Source of the DNA: Dyadobacter sp. MSC1_007
GTDB lineage: Bacteria; Bacteroidota; Bacteroidia; Cytophagales; Spirosomataceae
DNA: 64,000 bases
NCBI RefSeq assembly: GCF_023667495.1
Contig: NZ_JAMOZL010000005.1
Span: 1-64,000, forward strand
Direction: 5' to 3'
In this document: positions 53,487 through 62,329 of the stretch, one piece after another
Layout: each line of letters opens with the position of its first letter
Numbering within the stretch: the stretch's first letter is position 1
Translations under genes and position numbers: made by a program
Notes under the pieces: model-generated
The model's input: only the letters and a program-made list of their open reading frames with translations
What the model was told of the DNA's origin: nothing
Database searches by the model: none

Positions 53487-55130
53487 ATGAAAAAGCTAAT
53501 TAAAAAATCCGTCATTGTCCCGGTACTGATGGCTTGCATGGTCTTCTCTTGCAAGGATCTCACCGAGCTGAATGAGAATCCAAATGGTGTGGGGCCAGAA
53601 ACGGTTAACCCGAACCTCGTATTACCGACAGTGCTCACTGAGGCTGCCAAATTGTATGTAAACCTGGGTTACCAGGACATCGCGGGAGTGGTACAACATA
53701 CCCAGAAAGACGCATGGTCCAGCGGTCATAACGACTACGACTGGGGCGGCGATCAAAGCTGGAATGGCTATTATGATGTATTGCGTAATAACGACCTGGC
53801 TTATAACCGTGCGGTGGAAGTGAATTTCGAATTCCACCAAGGCGTTTCATTGGTCATGAAGTCGTTCATGTTCGGTCTCATTACCGATTTGTGGGGCGAT
53901 GCGCCATATACCAACGCTTTGAAGGGAGAAGCGGGAGCAACGAATGATATCCTGCCTGCATTTGACTCACAGGACAAGATCTACGCAGGTGTTATCGCCG
54001 ATCTTGAAAAAGCCAACACTTTACTTTCGAAATCAAAAGCGGATTACGAAGGAATTGTGGATAATGTGGATGTAATCTATGGCGGCGACCCTGCAAAGTG
54101 GAGAAAGATGGCGAATTCGCTGTTACTGCGCTATTATATGCGCTTATCATCCAAACAGCCTGATATCGCGAAGGCGGGAATTGAGAAAATCGTTGCTAAT
54201 ACAGCCCAGTATCCAATTATCACATCAAGAGCTGACGACGCTACGATGGGTTTCCCTGGCATCAGTGAGGCCGACTCTTGGCCTGCCAATGCCGTTACCG
54301 ATGCCAGCGGAAGCAATTATCGCCGGATCAAAATGTGCGCAACTTTTGTGGAAAGACTGCAAGCTTTGAAAGATCCGCGTTTGGCAATCTGGGCGAATAA
54401 AGTGGAAGTTCCGCTGGTAGTAGATCCCAAGCAGCCTGCTGGAACGGATAAGATCGTGGATGGCAAAAGAATCCTGTCGCCGGATAAAGTTGGAAACTCC
54501 GTGGTGGATACCGACCCTGAATATGTAGGATTACCACCAAGTTTCTCGGCTCTTCCTTCGGCTTACAACCTGAATCCTACGCCCGGACAGACGTCTTTTA
54601 ATCCGCATGTTTCGTTTTTGAATACTATTTACAAAGCTGCAAAAGGGCCATTGCTGAGAGCACGCCTGATTTCGGCGGCAGAAGTGAACTTCATTCTTGC
54701 AGAAGCCGCATTGAAAGGCTGGGCAGCCGGGGTAGCAAAAGACCGCTACGAGGCAGGTGTGAAAGCATCTATGGAAACCTGGACAGTGGGAGACAAGTAT
54801 GCCCAATACATCGCGACGCCTGGTGTTGCATTCGATAATACTATCAAGCAGGTGATCGAGCAGAAATGGATCGCGAGCTGGACAGCAGCGACCGAAGCGT
54901 GGTTCGACTTCCGCAGAACAGGCTTGCCCGCATTAAAAGCAGGTCCCGCAGCAAAAAGACAAGTTCTGCCATTGCGTTTTTATTATATGCAGGATGAACT
55001 TCGGATCAATAAAGCCAATGCAGAAGGTGCAGTGAGCAAGCTGGAAATTACCAACTATTCGCAGGCAGATAAAGGCAATAGCCCATGGTCGAAACAATGG
55101 CTTGTGCAAGGCACGGGCAAACCATGGTAA
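53487..55130 (+). CDS. SusD/RagB-like lipoprotein
   Basis: 547 residues; signal MKKLIKKSVIVPVLMACMVF with lipobox FSC. The fold is SusD-like PF12771: NLVLPTVLTEAAKLYVNLGY, QSWNGYYDVLRNNDLAYNRA, GLITDLWGDAPYTNAL, WRKMANSLLLRYYMRLS and EQKWIASWTAATEAWFDFRR. It binds the nutrient on the cell surface for the SusC at 50054. A hairpin at 55158-55194 separates it from the hydrolase genes, which could still be reached by readthrough. Confidence 0.93.
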   Translation: MKKLIKKSVIVPVLMACMVFSCKDLTELNENPNGVGPETVNPNLVLPTVLTEAAKLYVNLGYQDIAGVVQHTQKDAWSSGHNDYDWGGDQSWNGYYDVLRNNDLAYNRAVEVNFEFHQGVSLVMKSFMFGLITDLWGDAPYTNALKGEAGATNDILPAFDSQDKIYAGVIADLEKANTLLSKSKADYEGIVDNVDVIYGGDPAKWRKMANSLLLRYYMRLSSKQPDIAKAGIEKIVANTAQYPIITSRADDATMGFPGISEADSWPANAVTDASGSNYRRIKMCATFVERLQALKDPRLAIWANKVEVPLVVDPKQPAGTDKIVDGKRILSPDKVGNSVVDTDPEYVGLPPSFSALPSAYNLNPTPGQTSFNPHVSFLNTIYKAAKGPLLRARLISAAEVNFILAEAALKGWAAGVAKDRYEAGVKASMETWTVGDKYAQYIATPGVAFDNTIKQVIEQKWIASWTAATEAWFDFRRTGLPALKAGPAAKRQVLPLRFYYMQDELRINKANAEGAVSKLEITNYSQADKGNSPWSKQWLVQGTGKPW

Positions 55131-55157
55131 TACATTTTGATTGAGGTGATGTATTTA

Positions 55158-55194
55158 AAACCGGGGCTGTCCAATCCGCCGACAGTTCCGGTTT
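55158..55194 (+). terminator. hairpin between SusD and hydrolase genes
   Basis: AAACCGGGGCTGTC and GACAGTTCCGGTTT form a 14-pair stem with one mismatch around CAATCCGCC, followed by ACTTTTAAAAA. A partial terminator is likely, since the next gene begins 39 bases later. Confidence 0.55.
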
Positions 55195-55233
55195 ACTTTT
55201 AAAAACCTTTCCGAACCATTCAAAACCACCAAT

Positions 55234-56508
55234 ATGAAAGTAAGGGTTGCTATTCTCTGTTGCTTTTTTCTGATTTCGTCCTTTTGTTCCATTGCTCAGC
55301 ATTTCAGGGCCGGGGCTGCCGTGAGGCTGATAACACCTGATCCGCTGCTTCCTGTTTCGGGTGGGATAGGCACGCCAAAAAAGGCTACCGAAAAGAATGG
55401 CGAATTGTATGTACGTGTGCTCGTATTGGAAAAAGGACCGGTGCGGGTTGCGATCGTGAATATCGATAACCTGGGCTGGCCGGCGGCTTTGGGGAACAAG
55501 TCCCGCAAGCTGATCAAAGGCATAGCGCCGGAGAATGTGCTGATAGGCGCTACGCACACACATAGCGGACCCGACGCTTATGGTTTTCCGAATGAAAAAG
55601 GTGAATCGTTTGCCGACCTGGCCTACCTAGATCAGTGCGTAAACAAAATCGCCGATGCGGTGAATGAGGCAGTGGGTAAACTTGAAGATGCTTCGCTGAA
55701 AATTGCTGTGGGCGAGGCGAAAGGAAAAATCGCTTACAATTATTATGCAGACCAGCTGTATGATCCGCGTTGCGGGGTGATCCAGGCCATAGCGACTTCG
55801 GGCGCGAACAAAGGCAAACCACTTGCGACGCTGGTCAATTATGCTATCCATCCGGAGGTGATTGGTTCAGGCAGGGGAATTCTGAGTCCTGACTTATGTG
55901 GGCCGTTATACGACCGTATCGAGTCCCAAGGCGGTGGCGTGGCTGTTTTCATGAACGGAGCACAAGGCGGAATGGTTACTGCCGACAACCGGCTTGAAAA
56001 CGGAAAGGAGGCCAATGACTGGAATGAATGCAAGAGGATCGGTGAATTGCTGGCCGATGAGGCTTTGAGAATCGTAAACACGGCTGCATTGCAGGAGAAT
56101 CCCGATTTGTATTGCACTTCAAGGAAAATCGAATTTCCGGTAGACTCGGAGATCATGCGGTATATTTTGCAAAAATCTCCCATTAAAATCGAAATGGCAG
56201 GTGACAATATGGTTGCTACACAGTTGAACCTGCTCAATATCGGGACGGCGCAAGTACTGACAGTACCCGGTGAGGCATTGCCTAACATTGGTTTTTATGT
56301 CAAAAGAAATATGAATACCAAACAGCCGTTTCTTTTCGGTCTTACAAATGATGCATTCGGCTATATGCTTACGAAAGTGGATTTTAATAGTTTCAAAAGA
56401 TATGATTATGTAAGCAGGACGAGCCTGGGGGAAAAGACGGGCGATATCTACATTGAACAAGCACTTAAATTGATCAAGGAAAGTCCTAAACCGGCAGTAA
56501 TCAAGTAA
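55234..56508 (+). CDS. neutral/alkaline ceramidase N-terminal domain-like exported hydrolase
   Basis: 424 residues with a signal peptide (AILCCFFLISSFCSIAQ). It matches the N-terminal catalytic domain of neutral ceramidases: FRAGAAVRLITP, the zinc-ligand block GATHTHSGPDAYG (His108 and His110), LVNYAIHPEVIG and FMNGAQGGMVT. True ceramidases have a further C-terminal domain and about 650-700 residues; here only the first part is present, as in many Bacteroidota proteins of unknown substrate. Likely amide hydrolysis with zinc, in the periplasm. It is followed 29 bases later by the PqaA-family gene. Confidence 0.85.
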   Translation: MKVRVAILCCFFLISSFCSIAQHFRAGAAVRLITPDPLLPVSGGIGTPKKATEKNGELYVRVLVLEKGPVRVAIVNIDNLGWPAALGNKSRKLIKGIAPENVLIGATHTHSGPDAYGFPNEKGESFADLAYLDQCVNKIADAVNEAVGKLEDASLKIAVGEAKGKIAYNYYADQLYDPRCGVIQAIATSGANKGKPLATLVNYAIHPEVIGSGRGILSPDLCGPLYDRIESQGGGVAVFMNGAQGGMVTADNRLENGKEANDWNECKRIGELLADEALRIVNTAALQENPDLYCTSRKIEFPVDSEIMRYILQKSPIKIEMAGDNMVATQLNLLNIGTAQVLTVPGEALPNIGFYVKRNMNTKQPFLFGLTNDAFGYMLTKVDFNSFKRYDYVSRTSLGEKTGDIYIEQALKLIKESPKPAVIK

Positions 56509-56537
56509 CTAAGACCATCTCATAAACCCTGAAATTT

Positions 56538-57905
56538 ATGTTTTCCAGAATTTTCTCTCAAATCATCAACACATCGCTTTGCTTGGTTCTCGGATTGCTG
56601 ATCGCTACGGCGGCCGATGCTCAAAAAGTTACGCCCGAAAATGCGCTGGAAAGCTATCTCGGCAATGGCGACAAGACTTTTAAGTGGGAGTTGAAAGACT
56701 CTTTCGTTCGTGGAAACCTTACTTTTTATAACCTGCTCCTTACTTCGCAGAAATGGCGGGAGTTCACCTGGACGCATCAACTGACGATTATCGTTCCGAA
56801 GGAAAACAAGCACGACGACGCATTGCTCTTCATCACCGGCGGTTCGAACGAAAAGGAGCTCCCGAAATGGAACGGCAAAAAGGACGATGATATGTACACT
56901 TCGCTGGGCGGAGTAGCGTCCACTAATCACGCAATCGTCGCATTATTAAAGCAAACACCTAATCAGCCGTTTTTTGGGGACCTTACCGAAGATGCATTGA
57001 TCTCCTACACGCTGCATAATTTCAAAAAGGACAAGGATTACACCTGGCCGCTGCTCTTCCCGATGGTAAAGAGCGCGGTGAAGGCCATGGATGCGATACA
57101 GCAGTTTTCAAAAAAACAACTGAAACATGATGTTAACCGGTTTGTGGTTTCGGGCGCGTCCAAACGCGGCTGGACAACCTGGCTCACCGGCGCAAGCGAC
57201 AAACGTGTGGAAGCCATTGCCCCCATGGTGATCGATGTTTTGAATATGCCTGTCAGCCTGGATTATCAGATCAAATCCTGGGGAGATTATAGTGTCCAGA
57301 TCGAGGACTATGTGAAATTGGGAATCCCGCAATCGACCGGTTCGCCCGATGGACAGGCGATTACGACGATGATCGACCCGTATTCATACCGGGCGAAATT
57401 GACCATGCCGAAAATGATATTCATGGGTACGAACGACGAATATTGGGTGGTGGACAACATCAAAAACTATCTTGACAAGATACCGGGCAACAATATGCTG
57501 CATTACGTCCCGAATGCCGGTCACGATCTTGGCGGCGGTGCGCAGGCAATGGAAGCGCTGAGTGCGTTTTTCGGTGCGACAGTTAATAAAACACCATATA
57601 CGGAATGCAAATGGAGCCAGTCAGTCGCAAAAGGAACGGTGAGCCTCGACATTAAGGCCACGTCCGACGCGTTGGTGGACGTGATATTATGGTCGGCGAA
57701 TTCCACCGATCAGGATCTGAGAAATGACACCTGGACAGCGAAAAGTTTGGGTATCAGTAAAAAATCAGCTGTGAAAGTGACGGAATCACTTCCCAAAAGC
57801 GGCTTCCGGGCATTTTATGTTGATCTCAAATACAAAACGCCCAAAGGCGACCTCTACACAGAGAGTACGCGGGTATTTCTTACGAATAATAAGTCGGTTC
57901 TTTAA
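56538..57905 (+). CDS. PhoPQ-activated pathogenicity-related (PqaA) family exported protein
   Basis: 455 residues with a signal peptide ending TAADAQ. It belongs to the PqaA family (PF10142), with an alpha/beta hydrolase-like core: LTIIVPKENKHDDALLFITG, FVVSGASKRGWTTWLTGA with Ser208 as the probable nucleophile, APMVIDVLNMPVSL, and PNAGHDLGGG with the histidine. In Salmonella, pqaA affects resistance to antimicrobial peptides; the enzyme reaction is not established. The place beside ceramidase-like and phosphatase genes suggests a hydrolase for lipid-linked or peptide material. Confidence 0.88.
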   Translation: MFSRIFSQIINTSLCLVLGLLIATAADAQKVTPENALESYLGNGDKTFKWELKDSFVRGNLTFYNLLLTSQKWREFTWTHQLTIIVPKENKHDDALLFITGGSNEKELPKWNGKKDDDMYTSLGGVASTNHAIVALLKQTPNQPFFGDLTEDALISYTLHNFKKDKDYTWPLLFPMVKSAVKAMDAIQQFSKKQLKHDVNRFVVSGASKRGWTTWLTGASDKRVEAIAPMVIDVLNMPVSLDYQIKSWGDYSVQIEDYVKLGIPQSTGSPDGQAITTMIDPYSYRAKLTMPKMIFMGTNDEYWVVDNIKNYLDKIPGNNMLHYVPNAGHDLGGGAQAMEALSAFFGATVNKTPYTECKWSQSVAKGTVSLDIKATSDALVDVILWSANSTDQDLRNDTWTAKSLGISKKSAVKVTESLPKSGFRAFYVDLKYKTPKGDLYTESTRVFLTNNKSVL

Positions 57906-57953
57906 TTCCTGAAAATAAGTGTATCTATACTTACCAGGAAATCAGATATAGCC

Positions 57954-59735
57954 ATGATAAACTATAAACAATTGCTACTGTTGGGCTTACTATGCCCATT
58001 GTGTATATTTTCCTGTGGGAAAAAAGAAAATTTGCCAGGCGGAACGGTGAAAGAAGTGATGGATAATGCCGTTACGAAACTCTACAAAACGCTCCCGCCC
58101 GCCCAACTGGACACTATTTCCGACGCATATATTACCGGGTTTTTAAATGAAGAGGAAAAAGAAATCCTCGCCACCCGTTTCTGGACTTTCGATGCGAACG
58201 TTCCAGTGAAAGTATCGCTCATGCGGAATACCGCGCAAAAGGTGCTTCCATTCTGGCTTGAAAAAAGTGGTTTCAAAAAAACGCCCCTGATCGTTAAAAA
58301 TGAAGAGTTTACCTATGAAGTGTGGCAAAAGGACTTCGATAAAGGCCCAATAGGACTCGGTATTAATGGTTTTGACAAGGAGCGGCCAGTTTACTTCATC
58401 AGCGTCGCGCCACAAAATAAAGGCGATAAGCTGGCCGTTACCAATGTAGCACCTGCGCAATATCCGCTGGATACGATGAAGGTAGGTGCATTCACTTATC
58501 ACGACTGGGACGGCCTTGTATTAACAGAAGTTCCCGATGAGCTGAAAGGTCAGGTGCTTTTCACGACCGTAAGAGGCCGCGCACGGGAGGCGCACCTGGT
58601 GAATGCGTTCCGGACAACTGCTACTCCTTCTTCGGAAAAGCCAGATCAGGTAATTTTGACGTGGAGCGGCGACCCTTCGAGCACCGTTAATATTCAATGG
58701 AGGGCCAATGCGGAGGTAACCAGTGGGAAAGTGAAATACTGGAAACCTGGTGCATCTGACACATTGTTTACCGACGCAGGAATCTTCAAAATGGAGGATA
58801 GGTTGTTGCAGAATGACCGGTACGTTAACCGGTTTACCACCAAACTGAAAGGCCTCGAACCCGGCATTAAATATGAATATGCCCTGAGCAATGGCGGACA
58901 AAGCTGGACGGCTGCTTCCTCGTTTCAGACGGCTTCGGATAAAAACAAAGACTTTTCATTCATCTGGTTTGGTGATACGCATTATTCACCTATTTGGGGT
59001 GATATGGCGCAAGGATCCATTAAAAGGCATCCTGAAACTGCATTCTTTTCCATCGCCGGTGACCTCGTCACTACCGGCCTGAACCGCGATGATTGGGACC
59101 AGCTTTGGGACCACGCCGGGCCGACATTTACGACCAGGCCGCTGATGCCGGTGCCAGGTAATCATGACAGTCAGGATGGGTTGGGTGCGTGGATGTATAA
59201 GGAAATGTTCAGTTTGCCTGAAAACGGACCTGCCGGACAGCCATCGGAAATGACTTATGCATTTAACTACCAGGATGCATTGTTTTTGATGGTCGACGTA
59301 ACCTTATCGGTGGCGCAGCAGACTGCGTGGGTCGAAGAAAAGCTGAAATCCTCGAAGGCGAAATGGAAATTTGCGATGTTCCATTTTCCTCCATACAATT
59401 TCGAAGAACCTTACGACGAGATCAGACGCGAATGGTGCTCGCTGTTTGACAAGTATCATGTGGATATGGTCATGAGCGGACATATGCATTATTACCTGCG
59501 CACGAAGCCGATGTTTGGCGGGAAAGAAGTCGCCACGCCAGCTCAGGGGACGATTTATACAATGTCTATCAGCTTTCCGGGTAAGCAGGAAAGGTGGCCG
59601 GACGAGCCCTACGCCGTCAAAAGATACCACGACGGCCCGCTGTACCAGCACATTTCCATTAAAGGGAATACGCTTTCGTATAAGTGTTATAATCCGAAAG
59701 GCGAGGTGCGAGATGAACTGACTATTAACAAATAG
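57954..59735 (+). CDS. purple acid phosphatase-like metallophosphoesterase
   Basis: 593 residues with a lipoprotein-type signal (LLCPLCIFSC). Residues about 30-210 form an N-terminal beta region I cannot name; a fibronectin-III-like domain lies at about 215-320 (VILTWSGDPSSTVNIQWRA). The metallophosphoesterase domain runs from about 330 to 545: WFGDTHYSP, SIAGDLVTTG, PVPGNHDSQDG, MFHFPPYN and MSGHMHYYLR, the five blocks that bind two metals. It should remove phosphate from exported or surface-bound phosphoesters. It is the last of three hydrolase genes after the second SusCD pair. Confidence 0.9.
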   Translation: MINYKQLLLLGLLCPLCIFSCGKKENLPGGTVKEVMDNAVTKLYKTLPPAQLDTISDAYITGFLNEEEKEILATRFWTFDANVPVKVSLMRNTAQKVLPFWLEKSGFKKTPLIVKNEEFTYEVWQKDFDKGPIGLGINGFDKERPVYFISVAPQNKGDKLAVTNVAPAQYPLDTMKVGAFTYHDWDGLVLTEVPDELKGQVLFTTVRGRAREAHLVNAFRTTATPSSEKPDQVILTWSGDPSSTVNIQWRANAEVTSGKVKYWKPGASDTLFTDAGIFKMEDRLLQNDRYVNRFTTKLKGLEPGIKYEYALSNGGQSWTAASSFQTASDKNKDFSFIWFGDTHYSPIWGDMAQGSIKRHPETAFFSIAGDLVTTGLNRDDWDQLWDHAGPTFTTRPLMPVPGNHDSQDGLGAWMYKEMFSLPENGPAGQPSEMTYAFNYQDALFLMVDVTLSVAQQTAWVEEKLKSSKAKWKFAMFHFPPYNFEEPYDEIRREWCSLFDKYHVDMVMSGHMHYYLRTKPMFGGKEVATPAQGTIYTMSISFPGKQERWPDEPYAVKRYHDGPLYQHISIKGNTLSYKCYNPKGEVRDELTINK

Positions 59736-59823
59736 GGTTTTGATAGTTGTTAAGTAGATGGCGCATTTGTGCGGAATTATTTAGCATTTTTTGTTAATTT
59801 TAAAAAACAGAAATTAACTCGTA

Positions 59824-60114
59824 ATGGCTACTGAGATCGTAAGAAATTACAAGACACTTGTTGATAGTTTGCCGGAGCTGATCAATGTCTCGGGATATAG
59901 GAATGACTATATCGCTCAAAAGATTGGTTTGTCACCGGCCAATTTTGCAACCAAGAAGAAAAGAGGTACACTTTCGTTGAATGAAATCGAAGGTATTCTC
60001 AACATTATCGAAAATGAAGACGTTGAGAATTATATCATGCTGGAAATCATGAGATCCCGTAAGGACGAACCTACCATCAGCCTGGAACAGCTCGAAAAAG
60101 AAATGGGATGGTAG
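59824..60114 (+). CDS. helix-turn-helix antitoxin
   Basis: 96 residues. DYIAQKIGLSPANFATKKK has the form of an XRE-type helix-turn-helix, followed by NEIEGILNIIENEDV and a charged tail that would hold the toxin (DEPTISLEQLEKEMGW). It overlaps the toxin gene by 7 bases (ATGGTAG), the tight coupling of a type II toxin-antitoxin operon. It should bind its own promoter and neutralise the RelE-like toxin. Here the antitoxin comes first, as in RelBE, although HTH antitoxins paired with RelE-type toxins (HigBA) usually come second. Confidence 0.85.
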   Translation: MATEIVRNYKTLVDSLPELINVSGYRNDYIAQKIGLSPANFATKKKRGTLSLNEIEGILNIIENEDVENYIMLEIMRSRKDEPTISLEQLEKEMGW

Positions 60115-60389
60115 TAATCCTTAAAAACGGTTTTGTAAAAGAACTGAAGAAATTACCATCACATACACAAGCGTTAGTACATCAGGTTTTAAAAATACTG
60201 CGTGATAGTCAAACGCTCGAATCGTCTAACCTGGACCTGACAAGAATGGAAGGTCAGAAAAAAAGTGAATCGTATTTCCGAATCAGGGTGGGGCAATGGC
60301 GTATCGGGATTGAATATGATCATCCCGATGTAATTGTGATCACGGTTCTGAGCAGAGGGAGTGTATACAAACACTTTCCTCCTAAATAG
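60108..60389 (+). CDS. RelE/ParE family toxin
   Basis: 93 residues of the RelE/ParE fold: FVKELKKLPSHTQALVHQVL, then the beta-sheet part with KKSESYFRIRVGQWRIGIEY and VITVLSRGSVYKHFP. The RVGQWRIGI strand and terminal R-x-x-x-YK pattern are typical of the ribosome-dependent mRNA interferases. It would cut mRNA on the ribosome when free of the antitoxin encoded in the overlapping upstream gene. Nothing in the sequence suggests it is broken. It ends 39 bases before the HepT stub, on the opposite strand. Confidence 0.88.
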   Translation: MVVILKNGFVKELKKLPSHTQALVHQVLKILRDSQTLESSNLDLTRMEGQKKSESYFRIRVGQWRIGIEYDHPDVIVITVLSRGSVYKHFPPK

Positions 60390-60427
60390 GGCCTGTTTAC
60401 TTAGCCCTCATTTTATTTCCTTTCGCG

Positions 60428-60523
60428 TCATGTGTCAAACGAGAGGTCTTTTGTGTAAAGCGGGATTTTATTGCCACTTTCGATAATGTCCTGAATAAGC
60501 AGCGAAGGGCGGCGATTAGACAT
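60428..60523 (-). pseudogene. truncated HepT (HEPN toxin) stub
   Basis: An ATG overlapping the MntA-like stop codon by 8 bases opens a 31-codon frame, MSNRRPSLLIQDIIESGNKI then PLYTKDLSFDT, ending in TGA. This is the usual start of HepT/DUF86 HEPN toxins (a helix S-P-x-LLxQDI-x-E-I, then Y-T-x-x-L-S-F). A complete HepT needs about 110 residues with the R-x4-6-H active site, and none of that follows in any frame. The end of the relE gene on the other strand comes right after. So the toxin has lost about three quarters of its length, most likely by a deletion or by insertion of the neighbouring toxin-antitoxin pair. Confidence 0.7.
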
Positions 60524-60806
60524 AGATTATTTCAGGTGAAATTTCTTCCAGATAGCGTTGCTTGACACCATTTTTAGAAACCAGATCGACGGGTTTGCCG
60601 ATCTTATCTTCCAGTAAATCGGCCAGGTCGACAAACTCGATGCCGACCGGCTGACTAAAATCTACAATAATATCGACGTCGCTTTCAGGCATAAAATCAT
60701 CCCTAACGACCGAGCCAAACAACCCGATCGAACTTACGTGATATTTGTCCGCAAGCTCAGGTTTTAGTTCTTTCAGAATCTCAACTATGTCTGACAGGAT
60801 ATCCAT
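60516..60806 (-). CDS. MntA-type nucleotidyltransferase (antitoxin of MntA-HepT)
   Basis: 96 residues with the minimal nucleotidyltransferase motif IGLFGSVVRDDFMPESDVDI, in which GSxxR and DVD hold the nucleotide and metals, followed by IIVDFSQPVGIEFVDLADLL. In intact pairs MntA adds AMP to HepT and blocks its RNase activity. The usual overlapping hepT start is present at 60523, but only a 31-codon stub remains (see that entry), so this antitoxin lacks its toxin here. It may be a relic, or act on a HepT elsewhere. Confidence 0.87.
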   Translation of the reverse strand: MDILSDIVEILKELKPELADKYHVSSIGLFGSVVRDDFMPESDVDIIVDFSQPVGIEFVDLADLLEDKIGKPVDLVSKNGVKQRYLEEISPEIIYV

Positions 60807-60826
60807 TAGTAATGTTTTTGGGTATA

Positions 60827-60856
60827 CTAATCTAGCTTCTTGTCGCTGAAATTCAA
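60827..60856 (-). promoter_or_regulatory. possible mntA promoter
   Basis: On the minus strand TTG, 19 bases, TAGATTAG, ending 21 bases before the start codon. The -7 element has one mismatch to TAnnTTTG. Position and spacing fit. Confidence 0.3.
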
Positions 60857-60888
60857 CATTAATCAGTTAATATTTTGAATCTAGACCA

Positions 60889-62175
60889 TTATTCAAACCT
60901 ACTGTTAGCTCCTTTCAATTCGCCGTGGCTGCTGATGGCGACGGCTGTCAGGATGGCGAAAATGGCGATGATGAATATGAAATTGATCGCCCAGCGGCTG
61001 AGGTTTAAGCCGCGATTTGAAAAACCCGGCTGCATTTTTTTCAACATAAGCCCTATTACCACCATATTGGCGATGTACAGATATTGCTCGATACGGTAAA
61101 GGCTCATGAATGCGACGGTAATGAGCACGCTGTAAAAGGTGTATAGGCCAAGATTGAGGAAGAAAAACAACTGTAACCCCTGATATTCCAGCACAGCGAA
61201 TGGATTGCGATCGCGGAGATAATAACTGTAAATGCTATAACCGGCGAATGCGATCACGAGTAAAAAGGCGACCCACTGTACATATCCCGTTACTGCCGTG
61301 GCATCGGTTGTGGAATTAAAACCCAGAATAGTTTCGGTGAGCCGTTTGGTTTCAAAAGATTGGTCCCAGACTATGAACGGAATGATCAGCGTCAGGATCA
61401 CAATAGGTGCAAGCAGGTTGGTACGCGATACTTTTTCCTCGGTTTTCGGCCATTCGGAGGTAAAGGTCCCATAAGCCATACCTACGCCTCCGAAAAAGCC
61501 GATTGAATATTCCATGACGTTCCAGAAGTTGAATTTGATGCCGGAAACATGTCCCATTACCTGCAAAAAGTTACCAAAAGCAAATCCAAAACCGCCTCCG
61601 AGTCCTGCAAAAATAGCAACGCGCATGGCCGAATATTGCTTGTTGCGGATCATATACCAGAACATCGCGACGGTCATTCCAAAACACGCTGCCCATGCTT
61701 CGGAGCGGGGAGGCGTCATGAGCCAGCCAAATTCTTCAATTAATGCATAATAAAAGATGATCGCACCGGCGGTCATTTCAGTGATCAGCTGCGCCCATTG
61801 AACCGGTTTTTCCTTGGTGGATGCCAGTGTAAGCCCGAACAGTCCGCCTCCAATGAGCCCGAACAGCCCGCCTATCACGCAAAGCATCAGAAAGCCATAA
61901 TACACATTTCCGAATTCGAGCCCGCGGGCGAAACCTACTACTTTACCATAACTGATGATCCCACCGATGCCCCAACCTGCCGCTGAGGCCAGCGCCAGAT
62001 GGAAAGCTTTGGCATACCAATCTTTCCTTTTGGCGAGCAATACAATGCTCAACCCGCCGATGCCACCAGCCCACGCGGCGCCTTGCTCGTGTCCAAACTG
62101 TCCGCGTATGGCCCAGGCGGTGCCCAGTGATATTCCTGCAACGAGCAGGGCGTAAAGTAGCTGTCTGTTATTCAT
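60889..62175 (-). CDS. polytopic membrane protein of unknown function
   Basis: 428 residues with about 12 hydrophobic segments and short loops. The N-terminal half is rich in Gly (LVAGISLGTAWAIRGQFGHE, GLFGLIGGGLFGLTLAS, IFAGLGGGFGFAFGNFLQ). The C-terminal half has longer aromatic segments. RGQFGHEQGAAWAG is a striking polar stretch within the first membrane region. I recognise no transporter family. It is divergent from a DegT-family aminotransferase gene (154-base spacer), so a link to sugar or nucleotide-sugar handling is possible but unproven. Confidence 0.75.
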   Translation of the reverse strand: MNNRQLLYALLVAGISLGTAWAIRGQFGHEQGAAWAGGIGGLSIVLLAKRKDWYAKAFHLALASAAGWGIGGIISYGKVVGFARGLEFGNVYYGFLMLCVIGGLFGLIGGGLFGLTLASTKEKPVQWAQLITEMTAGAIIFYYALIEEFGWLMTPPRSEAWAACFGMTVAMFWYMIRNKQYSAMRVAIFAGLGGGFGFAFGNFLQVMGHVSGIKFNFWNVMEYSIGFFGGVGMAYGTFTSEWPKTEEKVSRTNLLAPIVILTLIIPFIVWDQSFETKRLTETILGFNSTTDATAVTGYVQWVAFLLVIAFAGYSIYSYYLRDRNPFAVLEYQGLQLFFFLNLGLYTFYSVLITVAFMSLYRIEQYLYIANMVVIGLMLKKMQPGFSNRGLNLSRWAINFIFIIAIFAILTAVAISSHGELKGANSRFE

Positions 62176-62329
62176 GCAATTAAATGTCTAAGGGTTTGCT
62201 GGATAAATACTGTGATGTCCCGTAAACAGACTATAATGCAGCCATCAGCTAACCGGCAATAGCCTGAAACGGAGCGGAAGTAGTATTTCAATCAAAAATC
62301 AGTTAGACAAATCAGGCATATCAGTACAT

